Shown in pieces: positions 1 through 8,369 of a stretch of DNA of 37,288 bases. Position 1 is the stretch's first letter. The number at the start of each line of letters is the position of its first letter. The stretch is taken from positions 1 to 37,288 of the forward strand of contig JAFZBQ010000095.1 of NCBI GenBank assembly GCA_017561665.1, written 5' to 3'. The position numbers were made by a program, and so were the translations under genes. The notes under the pieces are model-generated. The model made no database searches, was not told the DNA's origin, and worked only from the letters and a program-made list of their open reading frames with translations. Origin of the DNA: Bacteroidales bacterium. Its GTDB lineage: Bacteria; Bacteroidota; Bacteroidia; Bacteroidales; UBA932.

Positions 1-9
1 CTTCATTGT
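1..9 (-). rRNA. 5' end of a 16S rRNA gene, cut by the window edge
   Basis: Read on the minus strand, the window ends in ATACAATGAAG, which matches the usual first bases of Bacteroidota 16S rRNA just before the AGAGTTTGATCCTGG region that would lie outside. A consensus stable-RNA promoter sits about 150 bases upstream. Only a few rRNA bases are present, so the call depends on context. Confidence 0.5.
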
Positions 10-148
10 ATAAAAATTCTATTTCTCTGGCTTTGGGATACTCTCAAAAAGAATCTACGCTTGCTCTTTTACTGTTGCTACAATAAAAATACTTGCTTGT
101 ACTTTTGTCTTCCAATAATTCAATCAACTGCCCCCTCCTTTCGAAAGG
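10..148 (-). other. Probable rRNA operon leader
   Basis: This is the stretch between the minus-strand promoter and the presumed 16S start. It has no credible gene. Near its 5' end is a perfect 12-base palindrome, CCTTTCGAAAGG (137-148), which could form the first hairpin of the pre-rRNA. Much of the rest is AT-rich. Confidence 0.45.
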
Positions 149-153
149 GACTG

Positions 154-184
154 CAAAGATACACATCTTTTTATTTCCGCCAAA
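154..184 (-). promoter_or_regulatory. Consensus promoter reading left, probably rrn
   Basis: On the minus strand TTTG (184-181) is followed by exactly 19 bases and TATCTTTG (161-154), a perfect match to the Bacteroidota primary-sigma pattern TTTG-N19-TAnnTTTG. The bases after it, CAGTCCCTTTCG, are nearly the same as those after the tRNA-Ser promoter at the other end of the window, which supports a stable-RNA promoter. Confidence 0.75.
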
Positions 185-232
185 TCTTTTCAAAAATATT
201 TTTTACATAGCGCCGTATTCAAGAAAAAAGTG

Positions 233-240
233 TACATTTG
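233..240 (+). promoter_or_regulatory. -7 element of the arginine operon promoter
   Basis: TACATTTG is a perfect TAnnTTTG element reading toward the arginine genes. No TTTG is found 19 bases upstream, so the -33 half is weak or the promoter is activator-dependent. Transcription would begin near 246, about 160 bases before the first start codon. Confidence 0.55.
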
Positions 241-244
241 CCCG

Positions 245-372
245 TGTTATGGGATTGTACAACAGCACATTCTTACGTTCACGTGTCCGACGTTAAGCCA
301 GTGGGGCGATTTCAGCTCGCCTTTCACATTGGCTTACAACTCATTTTCCAGGGACAGCAGAATCCCATCACA
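245..372 (+). promoter_or_regulatory. Structured 5' leader of the arginine operon (candidate)
   Basis: Bases 245-256 pair with 361-372 over 12 positions with one mismatch and would close the whole leader. Inside, 284-288 pairs with 352-356, 295-303 (AAGCCAGTG) pairs with 325-327 and 330-335, and 305-309 pairs with 317-321 (GGCGA/TCGCC). The closing stem begins about where transcription should start. About 35 AT-rich bases then lead to the first ATG. This was folded by eye; the ligand or regulator, if any, is unknown. No ArgR-type operator was recognised. Confidence 0.4.
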
Positions 373-407
373 TATTCCTATAAACAATATAAACGTTCAT
401 TTCGACA

Positions 408-962
408 ATGAATATTTCTGTATTGGTGGCCGATGAAAGCCACACTAAATACGCACAGGCTATCTGCGACGAAATCGCCATATCTGCAAAAGAGCGCGGC
501 ACCGGCATTGCAAAGCGTAGTCCCGAGTACATATCGGAGAAGATGCGTGCCGGCAAGGCGGTGATTGCCGTTACCGACGACGACCGTTTCGCAGGTTTCT
601 CATATATAGAGAGCTGGGAGGGCAAGCAGTTCGTGGCCAACTCCGGCCTTATCGTGGCCCACGAGTTCAGGGGCATCGGCCTGGCCAAAAGCATCAAGCA
701 ACGCATCTTCCGCCTCTCCCGCGAGCTTTTTCCCGGCGCCAAGATATTCAGCATCACCACCGGTCCGGCAGTACTTAAAATGAATTATGAACTGGGCTTC
801 CGCCCCGTAGCTTTCCAGGACCTTACTCACGACACCGAATTCTGGAAGGGCTGCCAGGGATGCAAGAATTTTCACATTCTGGAAGAGAACAACTACGAAC
901 GGTGCATCTGTACCGGCCTGTTGTATGACCCCAGAGAACATATCAAGATTAATATAGAGTAA
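408..962 (+). CDS. GNAT acyltransferase heading the arginine operon, candidate N-acylglutamate synthase
   Basis: This 184-residue protein has the GNAT fold. The acetyl-CoA loop is near residues 84-96 (HEFRGIGLAKSI), followed by the late motif around ITTGPAVLKMNYELGF (116-131). Its C-terminal tail holds four cysteines as CxxC (149, 152) and CxC (166, 168), which could bind a metal. It is separated from argG by only 4 bases and is the first gene of the operon. No other gene here would make the N-acylated glutamate that ArgB needs, so it is a good candidate for the acylating enzyme, with acetyl- or succinyl-CoA as donor. That role is inferred from position; the GNAT family assignment is firm. 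Confidence 0.75.
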   Translation: MNISVLVADESHTKYAQAICDEIAISAKERGTGIAKRSPEYISEKMRAGKAVIAVTDDDRFAGFSYIESWEGKQFVANSGLIVAHEFRGIGLAKSIKQRIFRLSRELFPGAKIFSITTGPAVLKMNYELGFRPVAFQDLTHDTEFWKGCQGCKNFHILEENNYERCICTGLLYDPREHIKINIE

Positions 963-966
963 ACAT

Positions 967-2169
967 ATGAGCAAGAAAAAAGTAGTGGTCGCTTTCAGCG
1001 GCGGTCTGGATACCTCCTACACAGTGATGTATCTGGCAAAAGAAAAAGGCTATGAAGTGCACGCTGCGTGCGCAAACACCGGCGGCTTCAGCTCTCAGCA
1101 GCTCAAAACAAACGAAGAGAACGCCTACAAGTTGGGCGCAACCAAATATGTAACCCTGGATGTGACCCAGGAATACTACGCCAAGAGTCTCAAATATATG
1201 ATATGGGGCAACGTGCTTCGCAACGGCACCTACCCCATCAGCGTATCGTCTGAAAGGATCTTTCAGGGCATGGCCATCGCAAAATATGCCAGGGAGATCG
1301 GCGCAGACGCCATCGCCCACGGATCGACCGGCGCCGGCAACGACCAGGTGCGGTTCGATATGACATTTCTGGTGATGTGCCCCGATATGGAAATCATCAC
1401 CCTGACCCGCGACGGCAACCTGACCAGAAAAGAGGAAGTTGATTACCTCAACGCGCACGGCTTCAACGCCGATTTCGCCAAGTTGAAATACTCCTACAAC
1501 GTCGGCATCTGGGGCACATCCATCTGCGGCGGCGAGATACTAGACAGCAAACAGGGCCTGCCGGAAAGCGCCTATCTGAAACAGGTGACCAAAACCGGCA
1601 GCGAGACCCTCGCCATCGGGTTCAAGGAGGGTGAGATCACAGCCGTAAACGGCAAGAAATATGACGACAAGATTGCCGCCATCCAGGCCATCGAAGAGAT
1701 CGGCTGCGCATACGGCATCGGCCGCGACATGCACGTTGGCGACACCATCATCGGCATCAAGGGACGCGTAGGATTCGAGGCAGCCGCCCCTATGCTTATT
1801 ATAGGTGCGCACAAATTCCTGGAAAAATTCACCCTCTCCAAATGGCAGCAGTACTGGAAGGACCAGGTGGCAAACTGGTACGGAATGTTCCTGCACGAGA
1901 GCCAGTACCTGGAGCCGGTGATGCGCGACATAGAGGCCATGCTTGCCAGCAGCCAGCGCAACGTAACCGGCACCGTGACCTTGAACCTGCACCCTTACGG
2001 ATTCGAGACCGTCGGCGTGGATTCTGAGAACGACCTGCTTAAATCCAAACTCGGCGAATACGGCGAGACCCAGAAAGGCTGGACGGCAGAAGACGCCAAG
2101 GGCTTCATCAAGGTAACCTCCACCCCCCTGCGGGTTTATTACGGCACACATAAGGACGAACTGATATGA
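967..2169 (+). CDS. argG: Argininosuccinate synthase
   Basis: The enzyme joins citrulline and aspartate using ATP to give argininosuccinate, the next-to-last step of arginine synthesis in the cytoplasm. The 400-residue protein has the N-type ATP pyrophosphatase P-loop AFSGGLDTSY near residues 9-18 and the family segment HGSTGAGNDQVRF around residue 118. Length is normal for the family. Its stop overlaps the argC start by four bases (ATGA), so the two are translationally coupled. In this pathway citrulline must first be released from its acylated form by ArgE. Confidence 0.96.
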   Translation: MSKKKVVVAFSGGLDTSYTVMYLAKEKGYEVHAACANTGGFSSQQLKTNEENAYKLGATKYVTLDVTQEYYAKSLKYMIWGNVLRNGTYPISVSSERIFQGMAIAKYAREIGADAIAHGSTGAGNDQVRFDMTFLVMCPDMEIITLTRDGNLTRKEEVDYLNAHGFNADFAKLKYSYNVGIWGTSICGGEILDSKQGLPESAYLKQVTKTGSETLAIGFKEGEITAVNGKKYDDKIAAIQAIEEIGCAYGIGRDMHVGDTIIGIKGRVGFEAAAPMLIIGAHKFLEKFTLSKWQQYWKDQVANWYGMFLHESQYLEPVMRDIEAMLASSQRNVTGTVTLNLHPYGFETVGVDSENDLLKSKLGEYGETQKGWTAEDAKGFIKVTSTPLRVYYGTHKDELI

Positions 2170-3131
2170 TTAAGGCAGCGATAGCGGGAGGCACCGGCTA
2201 TACCGCCGGAGAACTGCTCAGAATACTGATAAACCATCCCGAAGTGGAGATCTGCTCGGTGATGAGCACTACCAGCGTGGGGCGCGACATCACCGATTTT
2301 CACCGCGACCTGCTGGGCGAGACCGACCTCAAATTCACCGACAATCCCGGCGAACCCGACATCGTTTTCCTCTGCCTGGGGCACGGCCTTTCAAGGGAAT
2401 TTCTAAGCACCCACAAGTTGCCTGAGCATTGCAAAATCATCGACCTTGGCCAGGATTTCCGAAACGATCCCGACTTTGACGGCAAACACTTCGTTTATGG
2501 TCTGACCGATGTTTTCAAGGACGAAATCGAGGGCTGCGACTATCTGGCCAACCCCGGCTGCTTTGCCACCAGCATCCAGCTGGGCCTGGCACCGTCGGCG
2601 GCGCTCAGAATGATTGACGGCGAAATACACGTAACCGCCATCACCGGTGCCACCGGCGCCGGCCGCAAACTCTCAGAGACCAGCCACTTCCCCTGGCGCG
2701 ACAATAACATATCGGTATACAAACCATTCTCCCATCAGCATCTGGAAGAGATAGGCAATACCCTCAAAGCGCTCAGCGGCAAACCGCAGACGGTCAATTT
2801 CGTACCGGTTCGCGGCGACTTTGCACGCGGCATATTCGCCAGTATTTATTTCAAGTGCGGCACAAGCGCGGATGAGGCGGCTGAGATTTACAAGCAATAC
2901 TACAAGGACTCTCCGTTCGTATTCGTAAGCGACTCGCCAATAAGCCTCAAAGAGGTGGTAAACACCAACAAGTGCCTGCTTCACATAGAGAGCCATAACG
3001 GCTATCTGCACATCACATCAATAATAGACAACCTGCTAAAAGGTGCCAGCGGCCAGGCGGTGGAGAATATGAACCTGATGTTCGGTTTGGACCGGACCAC
3101 CGCGCTTCACCTCAAGGCAAACGCATTTTAA
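2166..3131 (+). CDS. argC: N-acetyl(succinyl)-gamma-glutamyl-phosphate reductase
   Basis: ArgC reduces the acylglutamyl phosphate made by ArgB to the semialdehyde using NADPH. The 321-residue protein starts with the nucleotide-binding motif AGGTGYTAGELLR (residues 7-19). The catalytic cysteine lies in ANPGCFATS (Cys132). The segment ITGATGAGR near residue 160 is typical of the family. It overlaps argG by four bases, and argD follows after three. In an organism using succinylated intermediates it would act on the succinyl form; the sequence alone does not show this. Confidence 0.95.
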   Translation: MIKAAIAGGTGYTAGELLRILINHPEVEICSVMSTTSVGRDITDFHRDLLGETDLKFTDNPGEPDIVFLCLGHGLSREFLSTHKLPEHCKIIDLGQDFRNDPDFDGKHFVYGLTDVFKDEIEGCDYLANPGCFATSIQLGLAPSAALRMIDGEIHVTAITGATGAGRKLSETSHFPWRDNNISVYKPFSHQHLEEIGNTLKALSGKPQTVNFVPVRGDFARGIFASIYFKCGTSADEAAEIYKQYYKDSPFVFVSDSPISLKEVVNTNKCLLHIESHNGYLHITSIIDNLLKGASGQAVENMNLMFGLDRTTALHLKANAF

Positions 3132-3134
3132 ACA

Positions 3135-4259
3135 ATGGAACTATTTAAAACATATAAACTGTGGCCGATAGAGCCGGTCAAAGGGCTCGGATGCAAGGTG
3201 TGGGACAGCAGCAGTACCGAGTATCTGGACCTATACGGCGGGCATGCCGTGATATCGGTGGGCCACTGCCATCCAAAATATCTGGAAGCACTGGGCAGTC
3301 AGGCAGCCAAGATCGGCTTCTATTCCAACGCGGTTGAAAACTCGCTGCAGGTGACCCTTGCCCACAAACTGGGTGAAGCCTGCGGCTATGCTGACTACAA
3401 CCTATTCCTGTGCAACAGCGGCGCCGAAGCCAATGAAAATGCCATGAAACTGGCATCCTTCGTCACCGGCCGCGCCAAGATACTCGCCTGCTCCAAAGCC
3501 TTCCACGGCCGTACCAGCGGAGCCGTAGCAGTTACAGACAATCCCAAAATCCAGTCTCCTTTCAACAAGACCGGCAACGTGGAATTCATCCCTTTGAATG
3601 ACGTCGCCGCCCTTGAATCGAAACTCGCCACAAAAGAGTTTGCCGCCGTAATCATAGAAGGCATACAGGGCGTCGCCGGCATTTGGGAGCCTACCGCTGA
3701 TTTTCTGAAAGCTGCCCGCACCTCCTGCGACAAATACGGCACACTGCTGATAATGGACGAAGTCCAGAGCGGTTACGGCCGCACCGGGTATTTCTACGCT
3801 CACCAGAAGCACGGCATAAAGGCCGACATCGTCTCCATGGCGAAAGGGATGGGCAACGGCTTTCCCATCGGCGGAATCATCATTAATCCTTCTATAGCAG
3901 CCACATACGGTATGCTTGGCACCACCTTCGGCGGCAACCACCTGGCCTGTGCGGCCGCGATTTCCGTTCTGGATATAATGAAGGACGAAAAGTTGATGCA
4001 GAACGCCGCCGCAGTAGGCGAATTCCTGATGCAGAATCTCCAGGGCAACAAGGCGGTGAAGCAACTCCGCGGCCGCGGTCTTATGATCGGCATCGAGGTG
4101 AAGGAGGGTTACGAGACCCTGCGCGACAGGTTGCTCTTCGAAAAACACATTTTTACCGGCGGTGCCGGTGTCAATGTAATCCGGCTGCTGCCGCCGCTGT
4201 GCATCAGCCGCGACCAGGCAGCACAGTTCATCCAGTCATTCAACGAATTAACCGCATAA
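3135..4259 (+). CDS. argD: Acyl-ornithine aminotransferase
   Basis: This is a 374-residue class III PLP-dependent aminotransferase that converts the acylglutamate semialdehyde to acylornithine with glutamate as amino donor. Visible marks are CNSGAEANENAMKLA for phosphate binding, the IMDEVQSGYGRTG segment holding the aspartate that pairs with the pyridine nitrogen, and the Schiff-base lysine in MAKGMGNGFPIG (Lys237). It lies between argC (3-base gap) and argF' (6-base gap), so its arginine role is secure. Such enzymes often also act on succinyl substrates. Confidence 0.95.
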   Translation: MELFKTYKLWPIEPVKGLGCKVWDSSSTEYLDLYGGHAVISVGHCHPKYLEALGSQAAKIGFYSNAVENSLQVTLAHKLGEACGYADYNLFLCNSGAEANENAMKLASFVTGRAKILACSKAFHGRTSGAVAVTDNPKIQSPFNKTGNVEFIPLNDVAALESKLATKEFAAVIIEGIQGVAGIWEPTADFLKAARTSCDKYGTLLIMDEVQSGYGRTGYFYAHQKHGIKADIVSMAKGMGNGFPIGGIIINPSIAATYGMLGTTFGGNHLACAAAISVLDIMKDEKLMQNAAAVGEFLMQNLQGNKAVKQLRGRGLMIGIEVKEGYETLRDRLLFEKHIFTGGAGVNVIRLLPPLCISRDQAAQFIQSFNELTA

Positions 4260-4265
4260 TCCGAT

Positions 4266-5219
4266 ATGAGAAACTTTACCAATGTAAAAGATATTGGGCC
4301 CTTGGCAGAAGCTCTGGAAAAAGCCAGATTCGTAAAGGAGAACCCCTTCGCAGACCAGGCGCTTGGGAAGAATAAAACCCTGCTGATGGTATTCTTCAAT
4401 TCCAGCCTGCGCACCCGTCTGAGCACCCAGAAAGCGGGGCTAAACCTGGGTATGAACGTGATTGTGCTGGACATCAACCAGGGTGCATGGAAACTTGAAA
4501 CAGAGCGCGGCGTGATTATGGACGGTGACAAGAGCGAGCACATCCTGGAGGCGATTCCGGTTATGGGCAGTTACTGCGATATAATAGGAGTGCGCAGCTT
4601 TGCACGCTTCGAGAGCAAGCAGGCAGACTACAACGAAGTAATCTTGAACCAGTTCATCGAATATTCCGGACGGCCGGTATTCAGCATGGAGGCTGCTACC
4701 CGCCACCCGCTGCAGTCATTCGCCGACCTTATCACCATAGAGGAATACAAAAAGTCAAGGAGACCAAAGGTCGTGATGACCTGGGCTCCCCACCCCAAGT
4801 CCCTGCCGCAGGCTGTACCCAACTCCTTTGCAGAGTGGATGAACGCCTACGACTGCGACTTTGTGATAACCCATCCGAAGGGCTACGAGCTTGATCCTAA
4901 ATTCGTCGGCCCGGCAAAGGTCGAATACGACCAGGACAAGGCCCTGGAGGGCGCCGATTTCGTATACGCGAAGAACTGGGCCGCCTACACCGACCCCAAT
5001 TACGGCAAGGTGATAAACACCGACCGCAGCTGGACAGTTACCACAGAGAAAATGGCACTGACCGACAATGCATACTTTATGCACTGCCTGCCGGTAAGGC
5101 GAAACATGATTGTAAGCGACGACGTAATCGAGTCACCGCAGTCACTGGTAATTCCAGAGGCGGCCAACCGCGTGGTTTCGGCTCAGACGGTACTCAAAGA
5201 AATCCTCCTTTCTCTTTAA
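4266..5219 (+). CDS. argF': N-succinylornithine carbamoyltransferase (ArgF')
   Basis: This 317-residue transcarbamylase belongs to the AOTCase/SOTCase branch rather than to ordinary ornithine carbamoyltransferases. It has the carbamoyl-phosphate loop FFNSSLRTRLST (residues 43-54), the ITHPKGYELDP segment and HCLPVRRNMIV near the end. It closely resembles the Bacteroides fragilis succinylornithine enzyme as I remember it. At the position that separates succinyl- from acetyl-specific enzymes (Pro in B. fragilis, Glu in Xanthomonas) it has Ser90, in DGDKSEH. As I recall, published changes of that Glu to Ser gave succinyl specificity, so a succinylornithine substrate is most likely. argB begins on the base after its stop. 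Confidence 0.92.
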   Translation: MRNFTNVKDIGPLAEALEKARFVKENPFADQALGKNKTLLMVFFNSSLRTRLSTQKAGLNLGMNVIVLDINQGAWKLETERGVIMDGDKSEHILEAIPVMGSYCDIIGVRSFARFESKQADYNEVILNQFIEYSGRPVFSMEAATRHPLQSFADLITIEEYKKSRRPKVVMTWAPHPKSLPQAVPNSFAEWMNAYDCDFVITHPKGYELDPKFVGPAKVEYDQDKALEGADFVYAKNWAAYTDPNYGKVINTDRSWTVTTEKMALTDNAYFMHCLPVRRNMIVSDDVIESPQSLVIPEAANRVVSAQTVLKEILLSL

Positions 5220-5987
5220 ATGGAAAAACTCAAAGTCATAAAGATAGGTGGCAACGTAATTGACAATCCAGATGCCCTGGAATCATTTCTGGAGGCATTT
5301 GCAGCCGTACCGGGCGCCAAGATACTGGTGCACGGCGGAGGCGCCATTGCCAGCCGCACCCTCAAGAAGATGGGCATAGAACCCGTCATGATCGAGGGGC
5401 GCCGCGTAACCGATGCCGATACCCTTCAGGTAGTTACGGCGGTGTATGCCGGCCTCATCAACAAGACCATCGTGGCCACGCTTCAGAAATACAACTGCAA
5501 CGCCATCGGCCTTTCGGGCGCCGACGGCAATGCCCTGACATCGGAGAAACGTCCCGCCACACCCATCGACTATGGCTTTGTGGGCGATGTCAAGGCGGTA
5601 AATTCATCGACCTTCTGCACTCTGCTCAGTGCCGGAATGGTGCCTGTGGTGTGCGCTATCAACCACGACGGCAACGGCACCCTGCTCAACACCAATGCTG
5701 ACACAATTGCCAGCAGTGTAGCTGTGGCAATGAGCGGCATTTATGAGACAGAACTGATTCTCTGTTTTGAAAAGGACGGCGTGCTGATGGACAAGGACGA
5801 CGATGGCAGCGTCATACCTGAAATCGACAGACAGTTGTTCGAGCAGCTCAAAAACGAGGGCAAGGTCAATGCCGGAATGCTGCCGAAGCTTAAAAACGCT
5901 TTCGATGCAATCGATGCCGGCGTAGGCAAGGTAATAATCAAAAACTCCGCAAGACTGTCTGACGGCAGCGGCACAACAATCCGTTAG
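5220..5987 (+). CDS. argB: Acetyl(succinyl)glutamate kinase
   Basis: ArgB phosphorylates the gamma-carboxyl of acylglutamate with ATP. The 255-residue protein is an amino-acid kinase with KIGGNVID at residues 8-15, the glycine loop LVHGGGAIASR near 37-47, an EGRRVTD segment and GMLPKLKNA for the C-terminal ATP site. Its ATG directly follows the argF' stop and argE begins 4 bases after its own stop. It lacks an N-terminal extension of the kind seen in arginine-inhibited hexameric forms, so feedback control by arginine is not evident; this is inference from length. Confidence 0.95.
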   Translation: MEKLKVIKIGGNVIDNPDALESFLEAFAAVPGAKILVHGGGAIASRTLKKMGIEPVMIEGRRVTDADTLQVVTAVYAGLINKTIVATLQKYNCNAIGLSGADGNALTSEKRPATPIDYGFVGDVKAVNSSTFCTLLSAGMVPVVCAINHDGNGTLLNTNADTIASSVAVAMSGIYETELILCFEKDGVLMDKDDDGSVIPEIDRQLFEQLKNEGKVNAGMLPKLKNAFDAIDAGVGKVIIKNSARLSDGSGTTIR

Positions 5988-5991
5988 CGCT

Positions 5992-7053
5992 ATGGAATTC
6001 TACGCAGAACTTGCAGCAGAGCTGCTCCGGGCATTGATCCCGATCCGGGCCTACTCCTTTGAAGAGAAGGCGCGGGCTGATTTCCTTATGGAATGGCTCG
6101 CGGGCGAAGGTGTCAATGCCAACCGCATCGGCCATAACATCTGGGCAAAGGAGGTCTTTGACAGCAAAGCCCCCACCCTGATGCTCTGCGCCCACATCGA
6201 CACGGTGCAGGCTGTAGAATCATATACTTTTGACCCGCTGAATCCTCCTTACGACGAAGAGAGAATACTTGGTCTGGGCAGCAACGACGACGGCGGCAGT
6301 GTGGTGAGCATGATAGCCACATTCCTTTATTTCAAGGAGATGGGATCCTGTCCCGTAAACCTGATGCTGCTGCTCAGCTGCGAAGAAGAACGTTCCGGCG
6401 CTAACGGCACCCAGGCTTTGGGCGAATTCATAAAAGCCAATGCCGACTATGCTATTGTCGGCGAACCCACACAGATGCGGGCCACGATTGCAGAGAGCGG
6501 CCTGCTGGTGATAGACGGCTGCGCCACCGGCAAAAGCGCCCACGCAGCCCGCGCCTCGGAAGGCGAGAATGCCCTCTATAAGGCAATAGACGACATCGAA
6601 AAACTCCGGAACTTCAAGTTTGACCGCATCTCCCCGACCCTGGGCGAGGTCAAGATGGTGGTAACACAGATAAATGCCGGACACGCGCACAATGTAATTC
6701 CCGACTCCTGCACGTTCGTGGTGGATATCCGCCCCAACGAGTGCTACGACAACGCCGAAATCCTGGAGATGCTCCAGAAAGAGGTCGGCAGCCGCCTGAG
6801 CGCACGCAGCCTGAAAAACCGTTCCTGCGCTACCCCGGCAAGCTCGCCGCTATATAAAACGGCACAGATGGTCGGAATGGATATGATTACCTCCCCCACC
6901 GCATCGGATTGGATGTGCATGCCGATAGAGGCCATAAAGATCGGCCCGGGCGATTCCAACCGCTCTCACAAAGCCGACGAATACATCCTCCGCAGCGAAA
7001 TCTCCGACGGCATATACAAGTACATCAATTTCATAGAAAACATTCAACTCTGA
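5992..7053 (+). CDS. argE: Acyl-citrulline/acyl-ornithine deacylase, M20 family
   Basis: This 353-residue zinc hydrolase removes the acyl group. In a pathway with an ArgF'-type carbamoyltransferase the natural substrate should be acylcitrulline rather than acylornithine. M20 residues are visible: His68 and Asp70 in CAHIDT, Asp99 in SNDDGG, the catalytic glutamates in SCEEER (131-133), Glu158 in GEPT and a C-terminal HKADEY histidine. It is 4 bases after argB and 5 bases before argH. The succinyl or acetyl preference cannot be read from the sequence. Confidence 0.9.
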   Translation: MEFYAELAAELLRALIPIRAYSFEEKARADFLMEWLAGEGVNANRIGHNIWAKEVFDSKAPTLMLCAHIDTVQAVESYTFDPLNPPYDEERILGLGSNDDGGSVVSMIATFLYFKEMGSCPVNLMLLLSCEEERSGANGTQALGEFIKANADYAIVGEPTQMRATIAESGLLVIDGCATGKSAHAARASEGENALYKAIDDIEKLRNFKFDRISPTLGEVKMVVTQINAGHAHNVIPDSCTFVVDIRPNECYDNAEILEMLQKEVGSRLSARSLKNRSCATPASSPLYKTAQMVGMDMITSPTASDWMCMPIEAIKIGPGDSNRSHKADEYILRSEISDGIYKYINFIENIQL

Positions 7054-7058
7054 CAGAT

Positions 7059-8369
7059 ATGCAAACTCTCTGGAACAAAGGCGTGGATGCAGCCAAGGCT
7101 GTAGAAGATTTCACTGTCGGCCAAGACCGCGAACTGGACCTGCGGCTGGCAAAATACGACGTGTTGGGCAGCAAGGCGCACATTGCGATGCTCTCCAAGG
7201 TCGGCCTGCTGCCCGTAGAAGAAGAAAAACTTCTCCAGGCCGAACTGGACAACATATTGGGCCAGATAGAGCGCGGCGAATTCGTGCTGGAGGATATTGC
7301 AGAGGACATCCACTCCCAGGTAGAAATCTGCCTGACACGCAAACTGGGCGACCTTGGCAAGAAAATCCACTCCGGTCGCAGCCGAAACGACCAGGTGCTG
7401 GTCGACCTGAAACTCTTTATGCGCGCCGAGTTGCAGACGATCCGCGACCTGGTGCTGAATCTTTTCGACAAATTCCAGAGCCTGAGCGAGCAATACAAGG
7501 ATGTCATCCTGCCCGGCTACACCCACGGCCAAATTGCAATGCCGTCATCGTTCGGAATGTGGTTCGGTGCCTATGCAGAGAGTCTCTGCGACGATATGTA
7601 TATGCTTGGCGCGGCCTTCCGTATCGCAAATCAGAACCCTCTGGGCAGCGCCGCCGGCTACGGAAGTTCATTTCCGCTTGACAGGGCGCAGACGACCAAA
7701 ACCCTCGGCTTTGAGGATTTGTCGTACAACAGCATTGCTGCGCAGATGGGACGCGGCAAGAGCGAACGGGCCATGGCGTCGGCGATCGGCTGCCTGGCAT
7801 CGACTCTGAACAAATTCGCCGCCGACTGCTGCCAGTATATGTGCAGCAATTTCAAGTTCATATCGTTCCCGGACGAATTGACCACCGGCAGCAGCATCAT
7901 GCCGCACAAGAAGAACCCCGACGTATGGGAGGTGATGCGTGCCAAAACCAACCGCATCCAGGGTTCAGAAGCAATCATATCACAGATGACCGCAAACCTG
8001 CCGCACGGCTATCACCGTGACTTCCAGTTACTCAAGGATACACTCTTCCCTGCGATAGATTCCATGAAGGAGTGCCTGACCATGTGTCTGTATATGTTGG
8101 ACAATATCCGCGTTAACGACCGTATCCTGGAGGGCAATCCCGCCTACGACGATATGTTCACCGTAGAAGAGGTCAACAAGATGGTTGTGGAAGGCGTGCC
8201 GTTCAGGGATGCCTACCGCAGCGTCGGCATTGCCGTAAAGGAGGGTAAATTCAAGTACGAGGGATCAAAGACCGTCGCCGGCCTGAACCACACCCATCAG
8301 GGCAGTATCGGGAATCTGTGTACGGAAAAGATCAGTCAAAAAATGCGCCGAGCGGCCGACTGGTCTTAA
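7059..8369 (+). CDS. argH: Argininosuccinate lyase
   Basis: ArgH splits argininosuccinate into arginine and fumarate. I chose the ATG at 7059, 5 bases past argE, because it gives MQTLWNKGVDAAKAVEDFTV, a normal N-terminus, and 436 residues; longer in-frame starts lie inside argE. The fumarase/aspartase signature GSSIMPHKKNPD begins at residue 277, and SGRSRNDQV with its catalytic-loop residues lies near residue 107. It is the last gene of the operon. Its final 38 bases overlap the end of the converging RNase gene, with no terminator between them. Confidence 0.95.
   Translation: MQTLWNKGVDAAKAVEDFTVGQDRELDLRLAKYDVLGSKAHIAMLSKVGLLPVEEEKLLQAELDNILGQIERGEFVLEDIAEDIHSQVEICLTRKLGDLGKKIHSGRSRNDQVLVDLKLFMRAELQTIRDLVLNLFDKFQSLSEQYKDVILPGYTHGQIAMPSSFGMWFGAYAESLCDDMYMLGAAFRIANQNPLGSAAGYGSSFPLDRAQTTKTLGFEDLSYNSIAAQMGRGKSERAMASAIGCLASTLNKFAADCCQYMCSNFKFISFPDELTTGSSIMPHKKNPDVWEVMRAKTNRIQGSEAIISQMTANLPHGYHRDFQLLKDTLFPAIDSMKECLTMCLYMLDNIRVNDRILEGNPAYDDMFTVEEVNKMVVEGVPFRDAYRSVGIAVKEGKFKYEGSKTVAGLNHTHQGSIGNLCTEKISQKMRRAADWS

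Noticed and set aside
64-78. A boxA-like sequence (GCTCTTTTACTG) in the rRNA leader
   Set aside because: It is on the plus strand, opposite to the direction of rRNA transcription, so it cannot act as boxA there.
93-436. Two short open frames before the arginine operon
   Set aside because: They cover the promoter and leader, have no starts with suitable context, and their products look random.
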